Shown: positions 9,074 through 18,345 of the stretch, one piece after another
Layout of the letters: every line of letters starts with the position of its first letter
How positions within the stretch are numbered: position 1 is the stretch's first letter
Origin: Kitasatospora herbaricolor
Lineage (GTDB): Bacteria; Actinomycetota; Actinomycetes; Streptomycetales; Streptomycetaceae
DNA length: 64,000 nt
Assembly: GCF_030813695.1 (NCBI RefSeq)
Contig: NZ_JAUSVA010000002.1
Location: 3,348,001-3,412,000, forward strand
Direction of reading: 5' to 3'
Translations under genes and position numbers: made by a program
The notes under the pieces: model-generated
Databases searched by the model: none
Told to the model about the DNA's origin: nothing
The model's input: only the letters and a program-made list of their open reading frames with translations

Positions 9074-10758
9074 GCCTGCTCGGGACGCTCGCCCGGCTGG
9101 AGGCAGTCCGCAGCGGCCGGGCCGAGCCGCTGGCCACGGTGCGGCACCGGCACCTCTCGGAGCGGCCGATGGTGGTGGTGCCGCTGACGGCCGCCGGCGA
9201 GTCGGGCGCGCCGCTGGCGGTGATGCTCGGCACCGACCGGCTGGCGCCGCGGCTGCACATCGTCCCGCAGCCGCTGAACCGCACGCTGCGCTTCGACCAC
9301 CTGGCCGGGTTCGCCGCCGACCTGCTGCCCTACCTGGAGTCCTTCGGCGCGGAGGTGGAGCAGGTCGAGGGGTCCGAGAAGGACCCGGAGACCGGCGAGA
9401 AGAGCCAGGTCCTGCGCGAGCTCTGCGCGGACGCGCCGCAGGTGATCGTGCCGAACGGCGCGGGGGTGCACCACCTGGCGCTGCTGGGCCGCTCCACCCG
9501 GTTCCGCCGCACGGCGGAGGACGCCGACCCGGGGCCCTACCCCGCGCCGGCCCGGGTCCCGCTGCTGGGCCGCTGGCTGACGCACCTCACCGACCGGGCC
9601 CAGGTGCCAGGCTCCAGCCTGCTGCTGCCGATGACCGGCCTGCTGACCCGGCACTGGGCGACCGGCCAGAGCCAGTTGGAGGACCAGCACCTGGCGGCCC
9701 TGCTCGCCTGGCACCCCCGGCCGGGGGCGCTCCGGGCCGGTGCGGCGGGCGCCGGGCAGGCGGGCGACGGGCCGACCGGCGCGGCCGCCGCCGAGCTGGC
9801 CGAGAGCGCCCGCGACAGCCAGGGGCAGCTGCTGCACCCGCCGGCCGGCCCGGCCACCGACCCGCGCTTCGACGAACTGGTGCTCGCCCCGGCGATCGGC
9901 CGCTACGACGCCGCCGTCACCGCCCTGCGCGACGCCGGGCCCCGGGAGCGCGAGCGGGCCCAGCGGTACGTCGACCGGGCCGTCGACGTGCTGACCGACG
10001 CGCTGGCGGGCATCCTGCTGCCCACCTGGCAGGACGTCTGGCACGGACTGGACCTGCTGCGCACCCTGCCGCCCGCCGCCCACCTGGCGGAGCGCTGGGA
10101 GGGCGACCGCTGGTCGTACACCGGCCACCGGGACAGGCTGGCGGCCGGCGAGCCGCCGCAGCCGCGCCAGGACGACGCCGTGACGGCGGCCCGAAAGCTG
10201 GCCCAGCGCGAGCGCGAGCAGGTCCGGGTGGACGTCCAGGAGGCGCTGGACGACCCGCTGGCGATGGCCGAGCGCAGGCTGGCCGGTGAGGCCTTCACCG
10301 GCGAGGTGGTCGAGGTCGTGCCGGACCACGACACCTCGGGCCGGACGCCCAAACCGCGACCGCTGGTGACGGTGCGGACGGCCGACCACCCGCACGCCGA
10401 CCTCGGCCGCGAGGCGCACCGCACCCATACCGCCACGCCGCAGAAGGCGGTGATCGCCGCGGTGGACCAGGAGGCCGGGACGATCACCCTGCGGGTGATG
10501 TCGGGCATGGGGCGCAAGAAGGAGCCGGAGCCGGGCAGCCTCCCCGAACCGGGTGAGCGGGTGACGTTCACCCTCTTCGAGTTGACGGCCCGCCAGTCCG
10601 CGCCGCTGCCGGAGCCGGACGACACCCCGTGGACGCACGGCGGGCCGCCCGGCTCGGGCGATCACGCCCGGGCCGTCGCCGGCGCGCCCCCGGTGTCCGG
10701 CGGGCCGCCGGCGCCCGCCGCGCCTCGTACGTCCGACGCCTCCGAGGAATGGGAGTGA
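9070..10758 (+). CDS. Unknown protein, middle gene of the nuclease-helicase operon
   Basis: This 562-residue protein overlaps the upstream stop by four bases (ATGA) and the downstream start by four (GTGA). I recognise no family. The first 250 residues are mixed alpha/beta, with segments such as PMVVVPLTAAGESG and LLPYLESFGAEVEQVEGSEK. The centre is helical and charged. Residues about 405-510 are beta-rich (FTGEVVEVVPDHD, PLVTVRTADH, VIAAVDQEAGTITLRVM) and look like a small beta-barrel. SF1B helicases such as Upf1 and Dna2 carry an accessory 1B barrel; this could be a detached equivalent, but that is inference. The last 45 residues are a Pro/Gly-rich tail. Its place between the two enzymes suggests an obligate partner. 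Confidence 0.72.
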   Translation: MSLLGTLARLEAVRSGRAEPLATVRHRHLSERPMVVVPLTAAGESGAPLAVMLGTDRLAPRLHIVPQPLNRTLRFDHLAGFAADLLPYLESFGAEVEQVEGSEKDPETGEKSQVLRELCADAPQVIVPNGAGVHHLALLGRSTRFRRTAEDADPGPYPAPARVPLLGRWLTHLTDRAQVPGSSLLLPMTGLLTRHWATGQSQLEDQHLAALLAWHPRPGALRAGAAGAGQAGDGPTGAAAAELAESARDSQGQLLHPPAGPATDPRFDELVLAPAIGRYDAAVTALRDAGPRERERAQRYVDRAVDVLTDALAGILLPTWQDVWHGLDLLRTLPPAAHLAERWEGDRWSYTGHRDRLAAGEPPQPRQDDAVTAARKLAQREREQVRVDVQEALDDPLAMAERRLAGEAFTGEVVEVVPDHDTSGRTPKPRPLVTVRTADHPHADLGREAHRTHTATPQKAVIAAVDQEAGTITLRVMSGMGRKKEPEPGSLPEPGERVTFTLFELTARQSAPLPEPDDTPWTHGGPPGSGDHARAVAGAPPVSGGPPAPAAPRTSDASEEWE

Positions 10759-12134
10759 CCAGCCCCGTGACCGCGCCGCACCCCGAGCCCGAGCAGTCCC
10801 CGGGCGCCGCCGCCGACGCGGTGGTGGACCGGATCCTCGACGCGACCGTCCGCCCGGCCGTGGGCGCCCCGCGCGGGGTGGTGGTGGACTCCCCGCCGGG
10901 CGCCGGCAAGTCCACCCTGGTGGTGCGGGCCGCCCGGGAGCTGGTCGGTGCCGGCGAGCGGCTGATGATCGTCGCGCAGACCAACAACCAGGTCGACGAC
11001 CTGGTCGACCGGCTGGCCTCGAAGGCGCCGGACATCACCATCGGCCGCCTGCACGCCTCCGACGGGCGGCCCGCCGCGGAGGCGCTGCGGCACCCGAACG
11101 TCACCGCGGCCACCAAGGTGGCCGAGCTGGCCGAGCACGACGTGGTGATCTCGACCTCCGCCAAGTGGCAGTGGGTGAAGGCCGAGGCGCCGTGGCGGCA
11201 CGCGATCGTCGACGAGGCCTACCAGATGCGCTCGGACGCACTGCTGGCGGTCGCCCGCCTGTTCGAGCGCGCCCTGTTCGTGGGTGACCCGGGCCAGCTG
11301 GACCCGTTCACGGTGGTCGGCACCGACCAGTGGGCCGGGCTGTCCTACGACCCGTCCAACAGCGCGGTGGTGACCCTGCTCGCGCACAACCCGCAGATCG
11401 AGCCGCACCGGCTGCCGGTCTCCTGGCGGCTGCCGGCCACCGCCGCGCCCCTGGTCTCGGCCGCCTTCTACCCGTACACGCCGTTCCGGTCGGGCACCGG
11501 GCCGGGCGACCGCACCCTGACCGCCGCCGTGCGCCCGGACGGCTCCGCGCTGGACGCGGCCGTCGACGAGGCGGCGGAGCACGGCTGGGCCCTGCTGGAA
11601 CTGCCCGCGCGGCACACCGTCCGGACGGACCCGCAGGCCGTGTCGGTGGTCGCGGCCACCGTGCGCCGGCTGCTGGACCGCGGTCTGACAGCGCACTCCG
11701 AGCAGGGCTCGACGCCGCTGACCGCCGACCGGATCGCGGTCGGCACCGCCCACCGGGACCAGGCCGCCGCCGTCCGGGCCGCGCTGGTGGCCCTGGGGGT
11801 GCCGGTCGACCCGACGGCCGGGCCGGCCGTCTCGGTGGACACCGCCAACCGGCTGCAGGGCCGCGAGTACGACGTCACGGTGGTGCTGCACCCGCTCTCC
11901 GGGCGCCCCGACGCGACCGCCTTCCACCTGGAGACCGGCCGGCTGTGCGTGCTGGCCTCCCGGCACCGGCACGCCTGCATCGTGGTCGCCCGGGCGGGGA
12001 TCGCCGAACTGCTGGACGAGCATCCGGCGACCGAGCCCGTGCAGCTCGGGGTCACCGTGAAGTTCCCGGACGGCTGGGAGGCGCACCACGCCGTCCTCGC
12101 CCACCTGGCCGGCCACCGGGTGGCGCTGCGCTGA
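10755..12134 (+). CDS. SF1B (Upf1/Dna2-like) helicase
   Basis: This 459-residue protein has the full set of superfamily 1 motifs: Walker A SPPGAGKST at 46-54, Walker B as IVDEAYQ at 151-157, GDPGQLDP at 177-184, the arginine of PVSWRLP near 225, VDTANRLQGREYD at 361-373, and ASRHRH at 401-406. The DEAxQ and GDxxQL forms fit Upf1/Sen1/Dna2-type helicases rather than UvrD. I chose the GTG at 10755 because GAGGA lies six bases upstream and it gives a GTGA overlap with the previous stop; an ATG at 10749 would sit on the ribosome binding site. Together with the Fe-S nuclease this gives the Dna2 activities split over separate genes. Family members unwind DNA or RNA. Confidence 0.85.
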   Translation: MTSPVTAPHPEPEQSPGAAADAVVDRILDATVRPAVGAPRGVVVDSPPGAGKSTLVVRAARELVGAGERLMIVAQTNNQVDDLVDRLASKAPDITIGRLHASDGRPAAEALRHPNVTAATKVAELAEHDVVISTSAKWQWVKAEAPWRHAIVDEAYQMRSDALLAVARLFERALFVGDPGQLDPFTVVGTDQWAGLSYDPSNSAVVTLLAHNPQIEPHRLPVSWRLPATAAPLVSAAFYPYTPFRSGTGPGDRTLTAAVRPDGSALDAAVDEAAEHGWALLELPARHTVRTDPQAVSVVAATVRRLLDRGLTAHSEQGSTPLTADRIAVGTAHRDQAAAVRAALVALGVPVDPTAGPAVSVDTANRLQGREYDVTVVLHPLSGRPDATAFHLETGRLCVLASRHRHACIVVARAGIAELLDEHPATEPVQLGVTVKFPDGWEAHHAVLAHLAGHRVALR

Positions 12135-12434
12135 CCGTGCGCCGCACCGCCCGGCGCCCCGTCCTGCCCACGCGCCGCCGTGCGCCGGCCGGCCATCACC
12201 CGGCCGGCACACGGTCGCGGAGCGGGCCGGGGCAGGTCAGGGTGCGCGGGCCGGTGTGATCGGCCGGGGCGGTCGAGGCACCACCCCGGCGCGCGGCACG
12301 GGAATAGCGCCCGTGATCGCACCGTTCCGTTACCGGCTGCCGCCTTGCGACAATGGACGACGGCCGGGCCCGGCACCCCGGCCCCGGCACGGCCGCCGGC
12401 GCCCACCGCCCCACCCTCCCGGAGGTGTCCACCC
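12135..12434. other. Intergenic region after the helicase operon
   Basis: A 9-bp hairpin at 12184-12208 (GCCGGCCGG with CCGGCCGGC and a seven-base loop) probably ends the operon. The least GC-rich part, 12300-12360, probably holds the promoter of the next gene, but I cannot name a -10/-35 pair with confidence. No coding region is seen. Confidence 0.5.
12184..12208 (+). terminator. Terminator hairpin of the nuclease-helicase operon
   Basis: There is a perfect 9-bp stem, GCCGGCCGG at 12184-12192 and its complement at 12200-12208, 50 bp after the helicase stop codon. Confidence 0.55.
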
Positions 12435-12845
12435 ATGCCCGACTCCCACCCGAGGCCGTCCGACCAGAGCGGCTCCCCCGCGCCGGCCGGTCCGGGCCGG
12501 CCCGGCAGTCCCGAACAGCCCGCCCGCCGGCTGCGCCCGGCCCAACTGCTGTTCGAACCGCCGGCCGGCGAGCCGGAGCCGGAGCGTTTCTTCGACCTGG
12601 AGTCGATCGAGGACCCGGGCGAGCTGCTCCGCCGCTCCACCGAGCTGGCCCTGGCGTTCCGGGCCGCCGCCGAACGGGCCACCGACTTCCAGGCCGTGGC
12701 GGCCGCCCAGCTGGCCGACACCCGGCGGTTCGACGCGCTCTCCTTCGTGGAGATAGCGGCCCGCGCGGACTGGACCCCGGACTACGCGGAGAAGATGGTC
12801 GAGTACGGCCGCGGCCTGCTGCGTCCCCAGCGCCAGGGCGACTGA
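12435..12845 (+). CDS. Conserved small acidic protein of unknown function
   Basis: This 136-residue protein starts at an ATG with a strong GGAGGTG eight bases upstream. The first 45 residues are Pro/Gly-rich and probably disordered. The rest is helical: EPERFFDLESIEDPGELLRR, then LALAFRAAAERATDFQAVAA, and a C-terminal FVEIAARADWTPDYAEKMVE. No membrane or signal segment is present. I do not recognise the family. It is 300 bp from the helicase operon and probably transcribed separately. Confidence 0.7.
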   Translation: MPDSHPRPSDQSGSPAPAGPGRPGSPEQPARRLRPAQLLFEPPAGEPEPERFFDLESIEDPGELLRRSTELALAFRAAAERATDFQAVAAAQLADTRRFDALSFVEIAARADWTPDYAEKMVEYGRGLLRPQRQGD

Positions 12846-13062
12846 GGCCGCCGGCGGCCACCCACCTGACGGCCCGCCCCCGACCGCCCGGGGGTGTCCA
12901 CCCGCACACCCCCACCGATCGCCTGCGTCCGACCGAACAACGGGACGGAATTCGATCGCCTGTGGCATATGCGCAGGGCAGGGTACGCCGACCCGGCGCA
13001 CCCTGTCCGGCAAACCGTGCTTTCCCCCCGCGTCACGTTCGCGACACCGCAGGCTGCTCCCC

Positions 13063-13704
13063 GTGGACATCTGGACGTATGAATCGGTGGAGTACGTCAC
13101 CGTGGCCGGGGAGGCCTGGCTGGCCTCCGCCAGTGAGTACCCGCGCAGCATGCGCGCCCTGTGGCAGTCGCGCCCCTGGGCGCCCTCGGTCCTGCCCTGC
13201 GGCCGGGCCTTCGACGTGATCAGCATGCCGTCGCTGTTCGGCCGCAAGGTGCTGGACGAACTGTGGACCTCCGGCCCCGGCTGCGGCCCGGTGGCGAGCC
13301 ACCGCGGACGGATCCTCCTGTTCGCGCAGCCGGGCGCCGCCCCGCGCCTGCGCACCCTGCTGGCCTGGGAGGAGTGGGCCAGGGACGTGCCGCCGCTGCT
13401 CTGCCACGGGCAGGGCGACGCGGTGACCGTGCCGCCCGTGCAGCGGATGGTGAACACGCCCGACTCCCCCGGGCTGGGGGCGGGCCGGTGGATCGTCGCC
13501 CCGGACACCCGGGAGCCGTGGCTGCCGGGCGCCGCCGTGCTGCTCTGGGCCTGCGTCCGGGTGTCGCGGGGGCCCGGCGCCGGGCCGCCGCCCCACCCCG
13601 GGGCGGCCGGCCCGGCCGGGGGATCCCCGCGGACCCGGCGGCGCGAGCCCCGGCAGAGCGACCGGCGGCCCGGCGCCCACCTCCAGCCGATCCCGTCCGC
13701 CTGA
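13063..13704 (+). CDS. Conserved actinobacterial protein, possibly distantly primase/polymerase-like
   Basis: This 213-residue protein starts at a GTG (MDIWTYESVEYVTVAGEAWL). Segments such as APSVLPCGRAFDVISMPSLF, GPGCGPVASHRGRILLFAQP and DVPPLLCHGQGDAVTVPP resemble a Streptomyces family sometimes labelled bifunctional DNA primase/polymerase-like. I see no intact set of catalytic acidic residues, so that label should not be read as function. The last 50 residues are a low-complexity basic tail. No good ribosome binding site precedes the GTG; GGCTGC is the nearest purine-containing stretch. Confidence 0.65.
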   Translation: MDIWTYESVEYVTVAGEAWLASASEYPRSMRALWQSRPWAPSVLPCGRAFDVISMPSLFGRKVLDELWTSGPGCGPVASHRGRILLFAQPGAAPRLRTLLAWEEWARDVPPLLCHGQGDAVTVPPVQRMVNTPDSPGLGAGRWIVAPDTREPWLPGAAVLLWACVRVSRGPGAGPPPHPGAAGPAGGSPRTRRREPRQSDRRPGAHLQPIPSA

Positions 13705-13789
13705 CCCCCGGCCCGGCTCGCTCCCGTGGGCGCGAGCCCGTCGGTGCGACGCCGCCCGCGGCCCGGTCGCGGCGGCCGGTTTATCGATT

Positions 13790-13818
13790 TTGGCGCGGCC
13801 CCGGCCCGCTGCTAGAGT
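13790..13818 (+). promoter_or_regulatory. Promoter of the first tRNA-Lys gene
   Basis: TTGGCG at 13790-13795 and TAGAGT at 13813-13818 are separated by 17 bp, a good vegetative sigma pair. They end 15 bp before the mature tRNA, in a locally AT-rich stretch. Confidence 0.75.
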
Positions 13819-13833
13819 CTTCCCTGTCAGCAG

Positions 13834-13907
13834 GCGCCGCTAGCTCAGTTGGTTAGAGCAGCTGACTCTTAATCAGCGGGTCCGGGGTTCGAGTCCCTGG
13901 CGGCGCA
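13834..13907 (+). tRNA. tRNA-Lys (anticodon CUU), copy 1
   Basis: This 74-nt cloverleaf has acceptor arms GCGCCGC/GCGGCGC, a D arm starting TAGCTCAGTTGGTTAGAGC, anticodon stem CTGA/TCAG with loop CTCTTAA (anticodon CTT, reading AAG), a T arm with GGGGTTCGAGTCCC, and discriminator A. CCA is not encoded. It is base-for-base identical to the copy at 19388. Confidence 0.97.
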
Positions 13908-13913
13908 CAGACA

Positions 13914-13951
13914 GCCGAGAGGCCCTTCGCGAGAGCGAAGGGCCTCTCGGC
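13914..13951 (+). terminator. Terminator of tRNA-Lys copy 1
   Basis: GCCGAGAGGCCCTTCGC and its perfect complement form a 17-bp stem with a GAGA loop, starting seven bases after the tRNA. Confidence 0.85.
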
Positions 13952-13987
13952 GCTTCCGGACCCCTCCGAGGAGCCGCCGCCGGAGCG

Positions 13988-14383
13988 TCAGGCCTGCTCC
14001 GCGAGACGGCGCCTGGCCTCGGCCCAGCTGATCGGGAGCTCCTCGACCGACCCCTCCCAGAAGGTGAAGGACGAGTCCTTCATGACCGGCCGCAGCGAGG
14101 TCATGATCGAGTAGTGCGGTTCGGCCCGGACGTAGGCGTTCAGGGTGTCACGGTCCTCCCAGGCCGAGAGGGTCCAGAAGGTCCTGCGGAGCGGCTCCGC
14201 GACCAACGAGGCCCCGACGGCGCCGGGAGCCCGGCGGACCTGTCGCCAGGCGGACATCGCCTTCAGGAAGAACCGGGGCACGTCGCGCAGGGTGCGGACC
14301 TCCAGGCGGGAGGCCATCACCAGCACCCGCACGCCGGGCCGGGGCGGGTTCGGGGTGATCCAGGGGAGGGTGGGCACGGTCAT
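13988..14383 (-). CDS. Small ABM/DUF3291-like protein
   Basis: This 131-residue protein starts at the ATG at 14383 with GAAAGG five bases upstream. It looks like a dimeric alpha-beta barrel (antibiotic biosynthesis monooxygenase fold): RVLVMASRLEVRTL, then FWTLSAWEDRDTLNAYVRAE, and HYSIMTSLRPVMKDSSFTFW. In related families the fold binds haem or acts on aromatic substrates, but no specific function can be assigned. Its promoter region (14400-14460) is AT-rich and holds the direct repeat TATCCGGTATCC. Confidence 0.75.
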   Translation of the reverse strand: MTVPTLPWITPNPPRPGVRVLVMASRLEVRTLRDVPRFFLKAMSAWRQVRRAPGAVGASLVAEPLRRTFWTLSAWEDRDTLNAYVRAEPHYSIMTSLRPVMKDSSFTFWEGSVEELPISWAEARRRLAEQA

Positions 14384-14582
14384 CACAGCCTTTCGCCGGC
14401 AGGGGCCGGAACCTGCCTCAATAATAGACACTGATGCTATCCGGTATCCATAGTTTTTCGACGCTGCTCCCCCAGTCGCCGCTTTCCGCCCCGGCGGCCC
14501 CAACGGCCCCGGCCTCGACGGCACGGGTCCGGCCACGCCCCCGAAAGCCCCGCCCGCGCACCGGGCGCACCGCGCGCCCCCG

Positions 14583-14630
14583 CGTCTCCCGGCCCCGGAC
14601 AGCGAGCGTCTCCCAGCCCCGGACAGCGAG
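14583..14630. repeat. 24-bp tandem duplication
   Basis: CGTCTCCCGGCCCCGGACAG and four further bases are repeated head to tail with one mismatch (14583-14606 and 14607-14630), just beyond the terminator downstream of pgi. Confidence 0.85.
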
Positions 14631-14661
14631 GAGGGCCCCCGCCGAAGCGGGAGCCCTCCTC
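14628..14661 (-). terminator. Terminator hairpin downstream of pgi
   Basis: GAGGAGGGCCCCCGC pairs with GCGGGAGCCCTCCTC (one mismatch) around a CGAA tetraloop. It starts 49 bases after the pgi stop on the minus strand. Confidence 0.75.
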
Positions 14662-14709
14662 ACGTCCTCGCCCCCGTCGGCCCGCCGGCGGGAGGCACCA
14701 CCCTGCGGG

Positions 14710-16383
14710 TCAGCGGCCGCGCAGCGCGCGGTAGCGCGCGACCAGCTCGGCGGTGGAGCTGTCCAGCGCCTCGGTGCCCTCACCGGTGAGCAGCACCGGC
14801 TCGATCCGCTTGGCGAGCACCTTGCCCAGCTCGACGCCCCACTGGTCGAAGGAGTCGATGTTCCAGATCGCGCCCTGGACGAACACCTTGTGCTCGTACA
14901 GCGCGACCAGCTGGCCGAGCACCGACGGGGTCAGCGAGCCGGCCAGGACGGTGGTGGTCGGGTGATTGCCCTTGAAGGTCTTGTGCGGCACCAGCTCGGC
15001 CGGCACGCCCTCGGCCGCGACCTCCTCCGGCGTCTTGCCGAAGGCCAGCGCCTGGGTCTGCGCGAAGAAGTTGGCGAGCAGCAGGTCGTGCTGGGCGACC
15101 AGGCCCGGCAGCAGGTCGGCGACCGGCTCGGCGAAGCCGATGAAGTCGGCCGGGATCACCTTGGTGCCCTGGTGCAGCAGCTGGTAGTAGGCGTGCTGGC
15201 CGTTGGTGCCGGGGGTGCCCCAGACCACCGGGCCGGTCTGCCAGCCGACGGGGTTGCCGTCCCGGTCGACCGACTTGCCGTTGGACTCCATGTCCAGCTG
15301 CTGCAGGTAGGCGGTGAACTTCGACAGGTAGTGCGAGTACGGCAGCACCGCGTGGGCCTGGGCGTCGAAGAAGGCGCCGTACCAGACACCGAGCAGGCCG
15401 AGCAGCAGCGGGACGTTCTGCTCCGGCGGGGCGGTGCGGAAGTGCTCGTCGACCAGGTGGAAGCCGTCGAGCATCTCGCGGAACTGCTCCGGCCCGATCG
15501 CGATCATCAGCGAGAGGCCGATCGCGGAGTCGTAGGAGTAGCGGCCGCCGACCCAGTCCCAGAACTCGAACATGTTGGCCACGTCGATGCCGAAGTCCGC
15601 CACGCCCTCGGCGTTGGTGGAGAGCGCGACGAAGTGCTTGGCCACCGCGTCGGTGCCGGCCCGCAGCTCGGTGAGCAGCCAGTCCCGCGCGGAGGTGGCG
15701 TTGGTGATGGTCTCGATGGTGGTGAAGGTCTTGGAGGCGACGATGAACAGCGTCTCGGCGGCGTCCAGGTCGCGGACCGCCTCGTGCAGGTCGGCGCCGT
15801 CCACGTTGGAGACGAAGCGGACGTCCAGGTCGCGGGCGGTGTAGGAGCGCAGCACCTCGTACGCCATCGCCGGGCCGAGGTCGGAGCCGCCGATGCCGAT
15901 GTTGACGACGGTGCGGATCCGCCTGCCGGTGTGGCCGGTCCACTCGCCGGAGCGGACCTTCTCGGCGAAGACGCCCATCTTGTCCAGGACGGCGTGCACG
16001 GCGGGCACCACGTTCTCGCCGTCCACCTCGATCACGGCGTCGCGCGGGGCGCGCAGCGCGGTGTGCAGGACGGCGCGGTCCTCGGTGGTGTTGATCTTCT
16101 CGCCGCGGAACATCGCGTCGCGCAGACCGGCCACGTCGGTGGCCTCGGCGAGGGCGCGCAGCAGGTCGAGCGTGCGGTCCGTCACCAGGTGCTTGGCGTA
16201 GTCGACATGCAGGTCGCCGACCTGCAGGGTGTAGCGGCGGCCCCGCTCGGGGTCGGCGGCGAACAGTTCGCGCAGGTGCAGCTCGCCGAGCTCCGACCGG
16301 TGCTTGCCGAGCGCGGCCCACTCGGGGGTGCGGTCCAGCGGGGTGCGGCCGTTGGCCCCCGGGCGGGCGTCCAGTTCCGACAT
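14710..16383 (-). CDS. pgi: Glucose-6-phosphate isomerase
   Basis: This 557-residue cytoplasmic enzyme interconverts glucose 6-phosphate and fructose 6-phosphate. Both family signatures are clear: [18 protein letters not shown] in the middle and [20 protein letters not shown] near the C-terminus. [12 protein letters not shown] carries the phosphate-binding glycines. The ATG at 16383 has GAGGAG upstream. It is followed by a terminator hairpin. The antiporter gene lies upstream on the same strand, 256 bp away, so pgi probably has its own promoter. Confidence 0.97.
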   Translation of the reverse strand: MSELDARPGANGRTPLDRTPEWAALGKHRSELGELHLRELFAADPERGRRYTLQVGDLHVDYAKHLVTDRTLDLLRALAEATDVAGLRDAMFRGEKINTTEDRAVLHTALRAPRDAVIEVDGENVVPAVHAVLDKMGVFAEKVRSGEWTGHTGRRIRTVVNIGIGGSDLGPAMAYEVLRSYTARDLDVRFVSNVDGADLHEAVRDLDAAETLFIVASKTFTTIETITNATSARDWLLTELRAGTDAVAKHFVALSTNAEGVADFGIDVANMFEFWDWVGGRYSYDSAIGLSLMIAIGPEQFREMLDGFHLVDEHFRTAPPEQNVPLLLGLLGVWYGAFFDAQAHAVLPYSHYLSKFTAYLQQLDMESNGKSVDRDGNPVGWQTGPVVWGTPGTNGQHAYYQLLHQGTKVIPADFIGFAEPVADLLPGLVAQHDLLLANFFAQTQALAFGKTPEEVAAEGVPAELVPHKTFKGNHPTTTVLAGSLTPSVLGQLVALYEHKVFVQGAIWNIDSFDQWGVELGKVLAKRIEPVLLTGEGTEALDSSTAELVARYRALRGR

Positions 16384-16639
16384 CGGAATGCTCCTCGATT
16401 GATCTGGGTGCAGATACCGGCAGAGCCCAGCGGGAGGGTGGTTGCGCGAGGTCCGGCGGTACGAGTGGTGCGCCGACTCCGTTGACGGGCTGCCCGGGCG
16501 ACAGCCTATGCAACGTCACGGGGCGCCGCGTACATTGCCTCGTTCCCGGACGCCGAGTCTCCGCCGCGCACCGGGACGTCACCGGCGCGTCACCGCCAGG
16601 CCGCCGCCGGGCCGCCGGGAAGTGGCCCGCCGCCGGCGG

Positions 16640-18223
16640 TCAGGTGCGTTCGGAGCGCAGGTCCAGCCCGCGCAGCACCTGGTCGACGAGTTCGGGGTCG
16701 GCGCCGGGCTCGCTGCGGGCGACGATCATCTCCCGGCGGGAGGCGGCGATCATCTCCTGTTCCACGGTGTGCGCCTCGCGCCACTGGGAGGCCCGCTGGC
16801 GGGCCTCGGCGGCCTCCTCGGCCGCGTACTTCTCGGGGCAGAGCCGGGCCAGCCGGGAGTGCTGGCGGTCGCGCAGCCGGTCGACCAGTTCGACCGAGAG
16901 GTCCTCCTGCTCCTCCAGCTCGACGAGCCGGTCCAGGCCGGCCTTGGCGGCCCGCCACCAGAGTTCGCGGACGGCCTGCTCGTGGGCGTCGTGGTCGGCG
17001 TCCAGGTGCAGCAGCCGGACCAGCATCGGCAGCGAGAGGCCCTGGACCAGCAGGGTGAAGAGCACCACGCCGAAGGCGATGAAGACCAGCCGGCCGCGCT
17101 GGGGGAAGGCCTCGCCGGAGTGCACGGTGAGCGGGACGGCCAGGGCCAGCGCGACGGTCGCCACGCCCCGCATCCCGGACCACCAGAGCACCACGCTCTC
17201 CTGCCAGCTGATCGGGGTGTCCTCGCCGTCGTCTGCGCCCAGCCGCTTGGAGAGCCAGCCGGCCGGGAGCAGCCAGAGCAGCCGGACCAGGACGACCACG
17301 GCGATCACGGTGGCGGCGTCGCCGAGCATGCTGGTCCAGCCGGTGCCGGCCTCCTTCATGACGGTGGCCAGTTCCAGGCCGATCAGACCGAAGGCGAAGC
17401 CGGTGATCAGGATCTCGACGATCTCCCAGAAGGCGTTGCCGACCAGCCGGTAGGCGACCTCGTCGGCGTCGGCGGCGCGTTCGGCCAGGTAGAGGGCGCA
17501 GATCACGACGGCGAGCACGCCGGAGCCGTGGATCTCCTCGGCCAGGGCGTACGCGGCGAAGGGCACCAGCAGGTTGAGGGCGACCTGTTGGGTCGGGTCC
17601 TCCAGGATCCCGGCGAGCTTGCTGTTGACCCAGCCGAGGCCGATGCCGACGACGACGGCGACCACCGCGGACAGCACGAAGCGCAGCACCGCGTGCTCGG
17701 CCGAGAAGTCGCCGCTGACCACCGCCTCGATGGCCAGCGAGTAGATCACGATGGCGGTGACGTCGTTGAACAGGCCCTCGCTCTCCAGCACGGAGACCAG
17801 CCGGCGCGGGAGCCCCACCGCGCCGGCCACGGCGACGGCGGCCACCGGGTCCGGCGGGCTGACCAGCGCGCCGACGGCGATGGCGGCGCCCATCGGCAGG
17901 GCGGGCAGCAGCCAGTGGACGGTGCCGGCGACGGCGACGGTGGTGACCACCACCAGGGCGACCGCGAGCAGCAGGATCGAGCGGACGTTGGCCCGGAAGT
18001 AGCGGACCGAGGAGCGCCGGGCGACCGCGAAGATCAGCGGCGGCAGGACCAGCGGCAGGATCAGCTCGGGGTCGATGGCGATGTCGGGGATCTGCGGCAC
18101 CAGCGCCATGCCCAGCCCGAGCAGGGTCATCAGGACGGGCTGCGGGACCCCGGTGCGGCGGGCCAGCGGGATGGTGACCACCGAGGCGAGCAGCACCAGG
18201 AAGAACAGGGGCAGCTGGCCCAC
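16640..18223 (-). CDS. CPA1-family Na+/H+ antiporter
   Basis: The protein has 527 residues with about 12 membrane segments in the first 410, beginning LPLFFLVLLASVVTIPLARR. The ion-binding region of cation/proton antiporters is visible as ALVSPPDPVAAVAVAGAV and ESEGLFNDVTAIVIYSLA. A hydrophilic, helical, charged C-terminal domain of about 115 residues faces the cytoplasm and probably regulates transport. The start is GTG at 18223. The family exports Na+ (or K+) in exchange for protons for pH and salt balance. Confidence 0.92.
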   Translation of the reverse strand: MGQLPLFFLVLLASVVTIPLARRTGVPQPVLMTLLGLGMALVPQIPDIAIDPELILPLVLPPLIFAVARRSSVRYFRANVRSILLLAVALVVVTTVAVAGTVHWLLPALPMGAAIAVGALVSPPDPVAAVAVAGAVGLPRRLVSVLESEGLFNDVTAIVIYSLAIEAVVSGDFSAEHAVLRFVLSAVVAVVVGIGLGWVNSKLAGILEDPTQQVALNLLVPFAAYALAEEIHGSGVLAVVICALYLAERAADADEVAYRLVGNAFWEIVEILITGFAFGLIGLELATVMKEAGTGWTSMLGDAATVIAVVVLVRLLWLLPAGWLSKRLGADDGEDTPISWQESVVLWWSGMRGVATVALALAVPLTVHSGEAFPQRGRLVFIAFGVVLFTLLVQGLSLPMLVRLLHLDADHDAHEQAVRELWWRAAKAGLDRLVELEEQEDLSVELVDRLRDRQHSRLARLCPEKYAAEEAAEARQRASQWREAHTVEQEMIAASRREMIVARSEPGADPELVDQVLRGLDLRSERT

Positions 18224-18345
18224 GGGGAGGTGTCCTCTCGGCGTCCGGGCGCCGGGAGCCGTCGCCCCGGCGGGGTGACCCCCGGCCCCGCGTCAGGATA
18301 AATCCGACAATGCGTTCAATCCTTGCCCGACACGCCGCCGGGCAC

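Noticed and set aside
14417..14460. An operator palindrome in the AT-rich region before the ABM-like gene at 14383.
   Set aside because: The apparent symmetry ATG-CCGG-CAT does not hold through the arms; only a short direct repeat TATCC-GG-TATCC remains.
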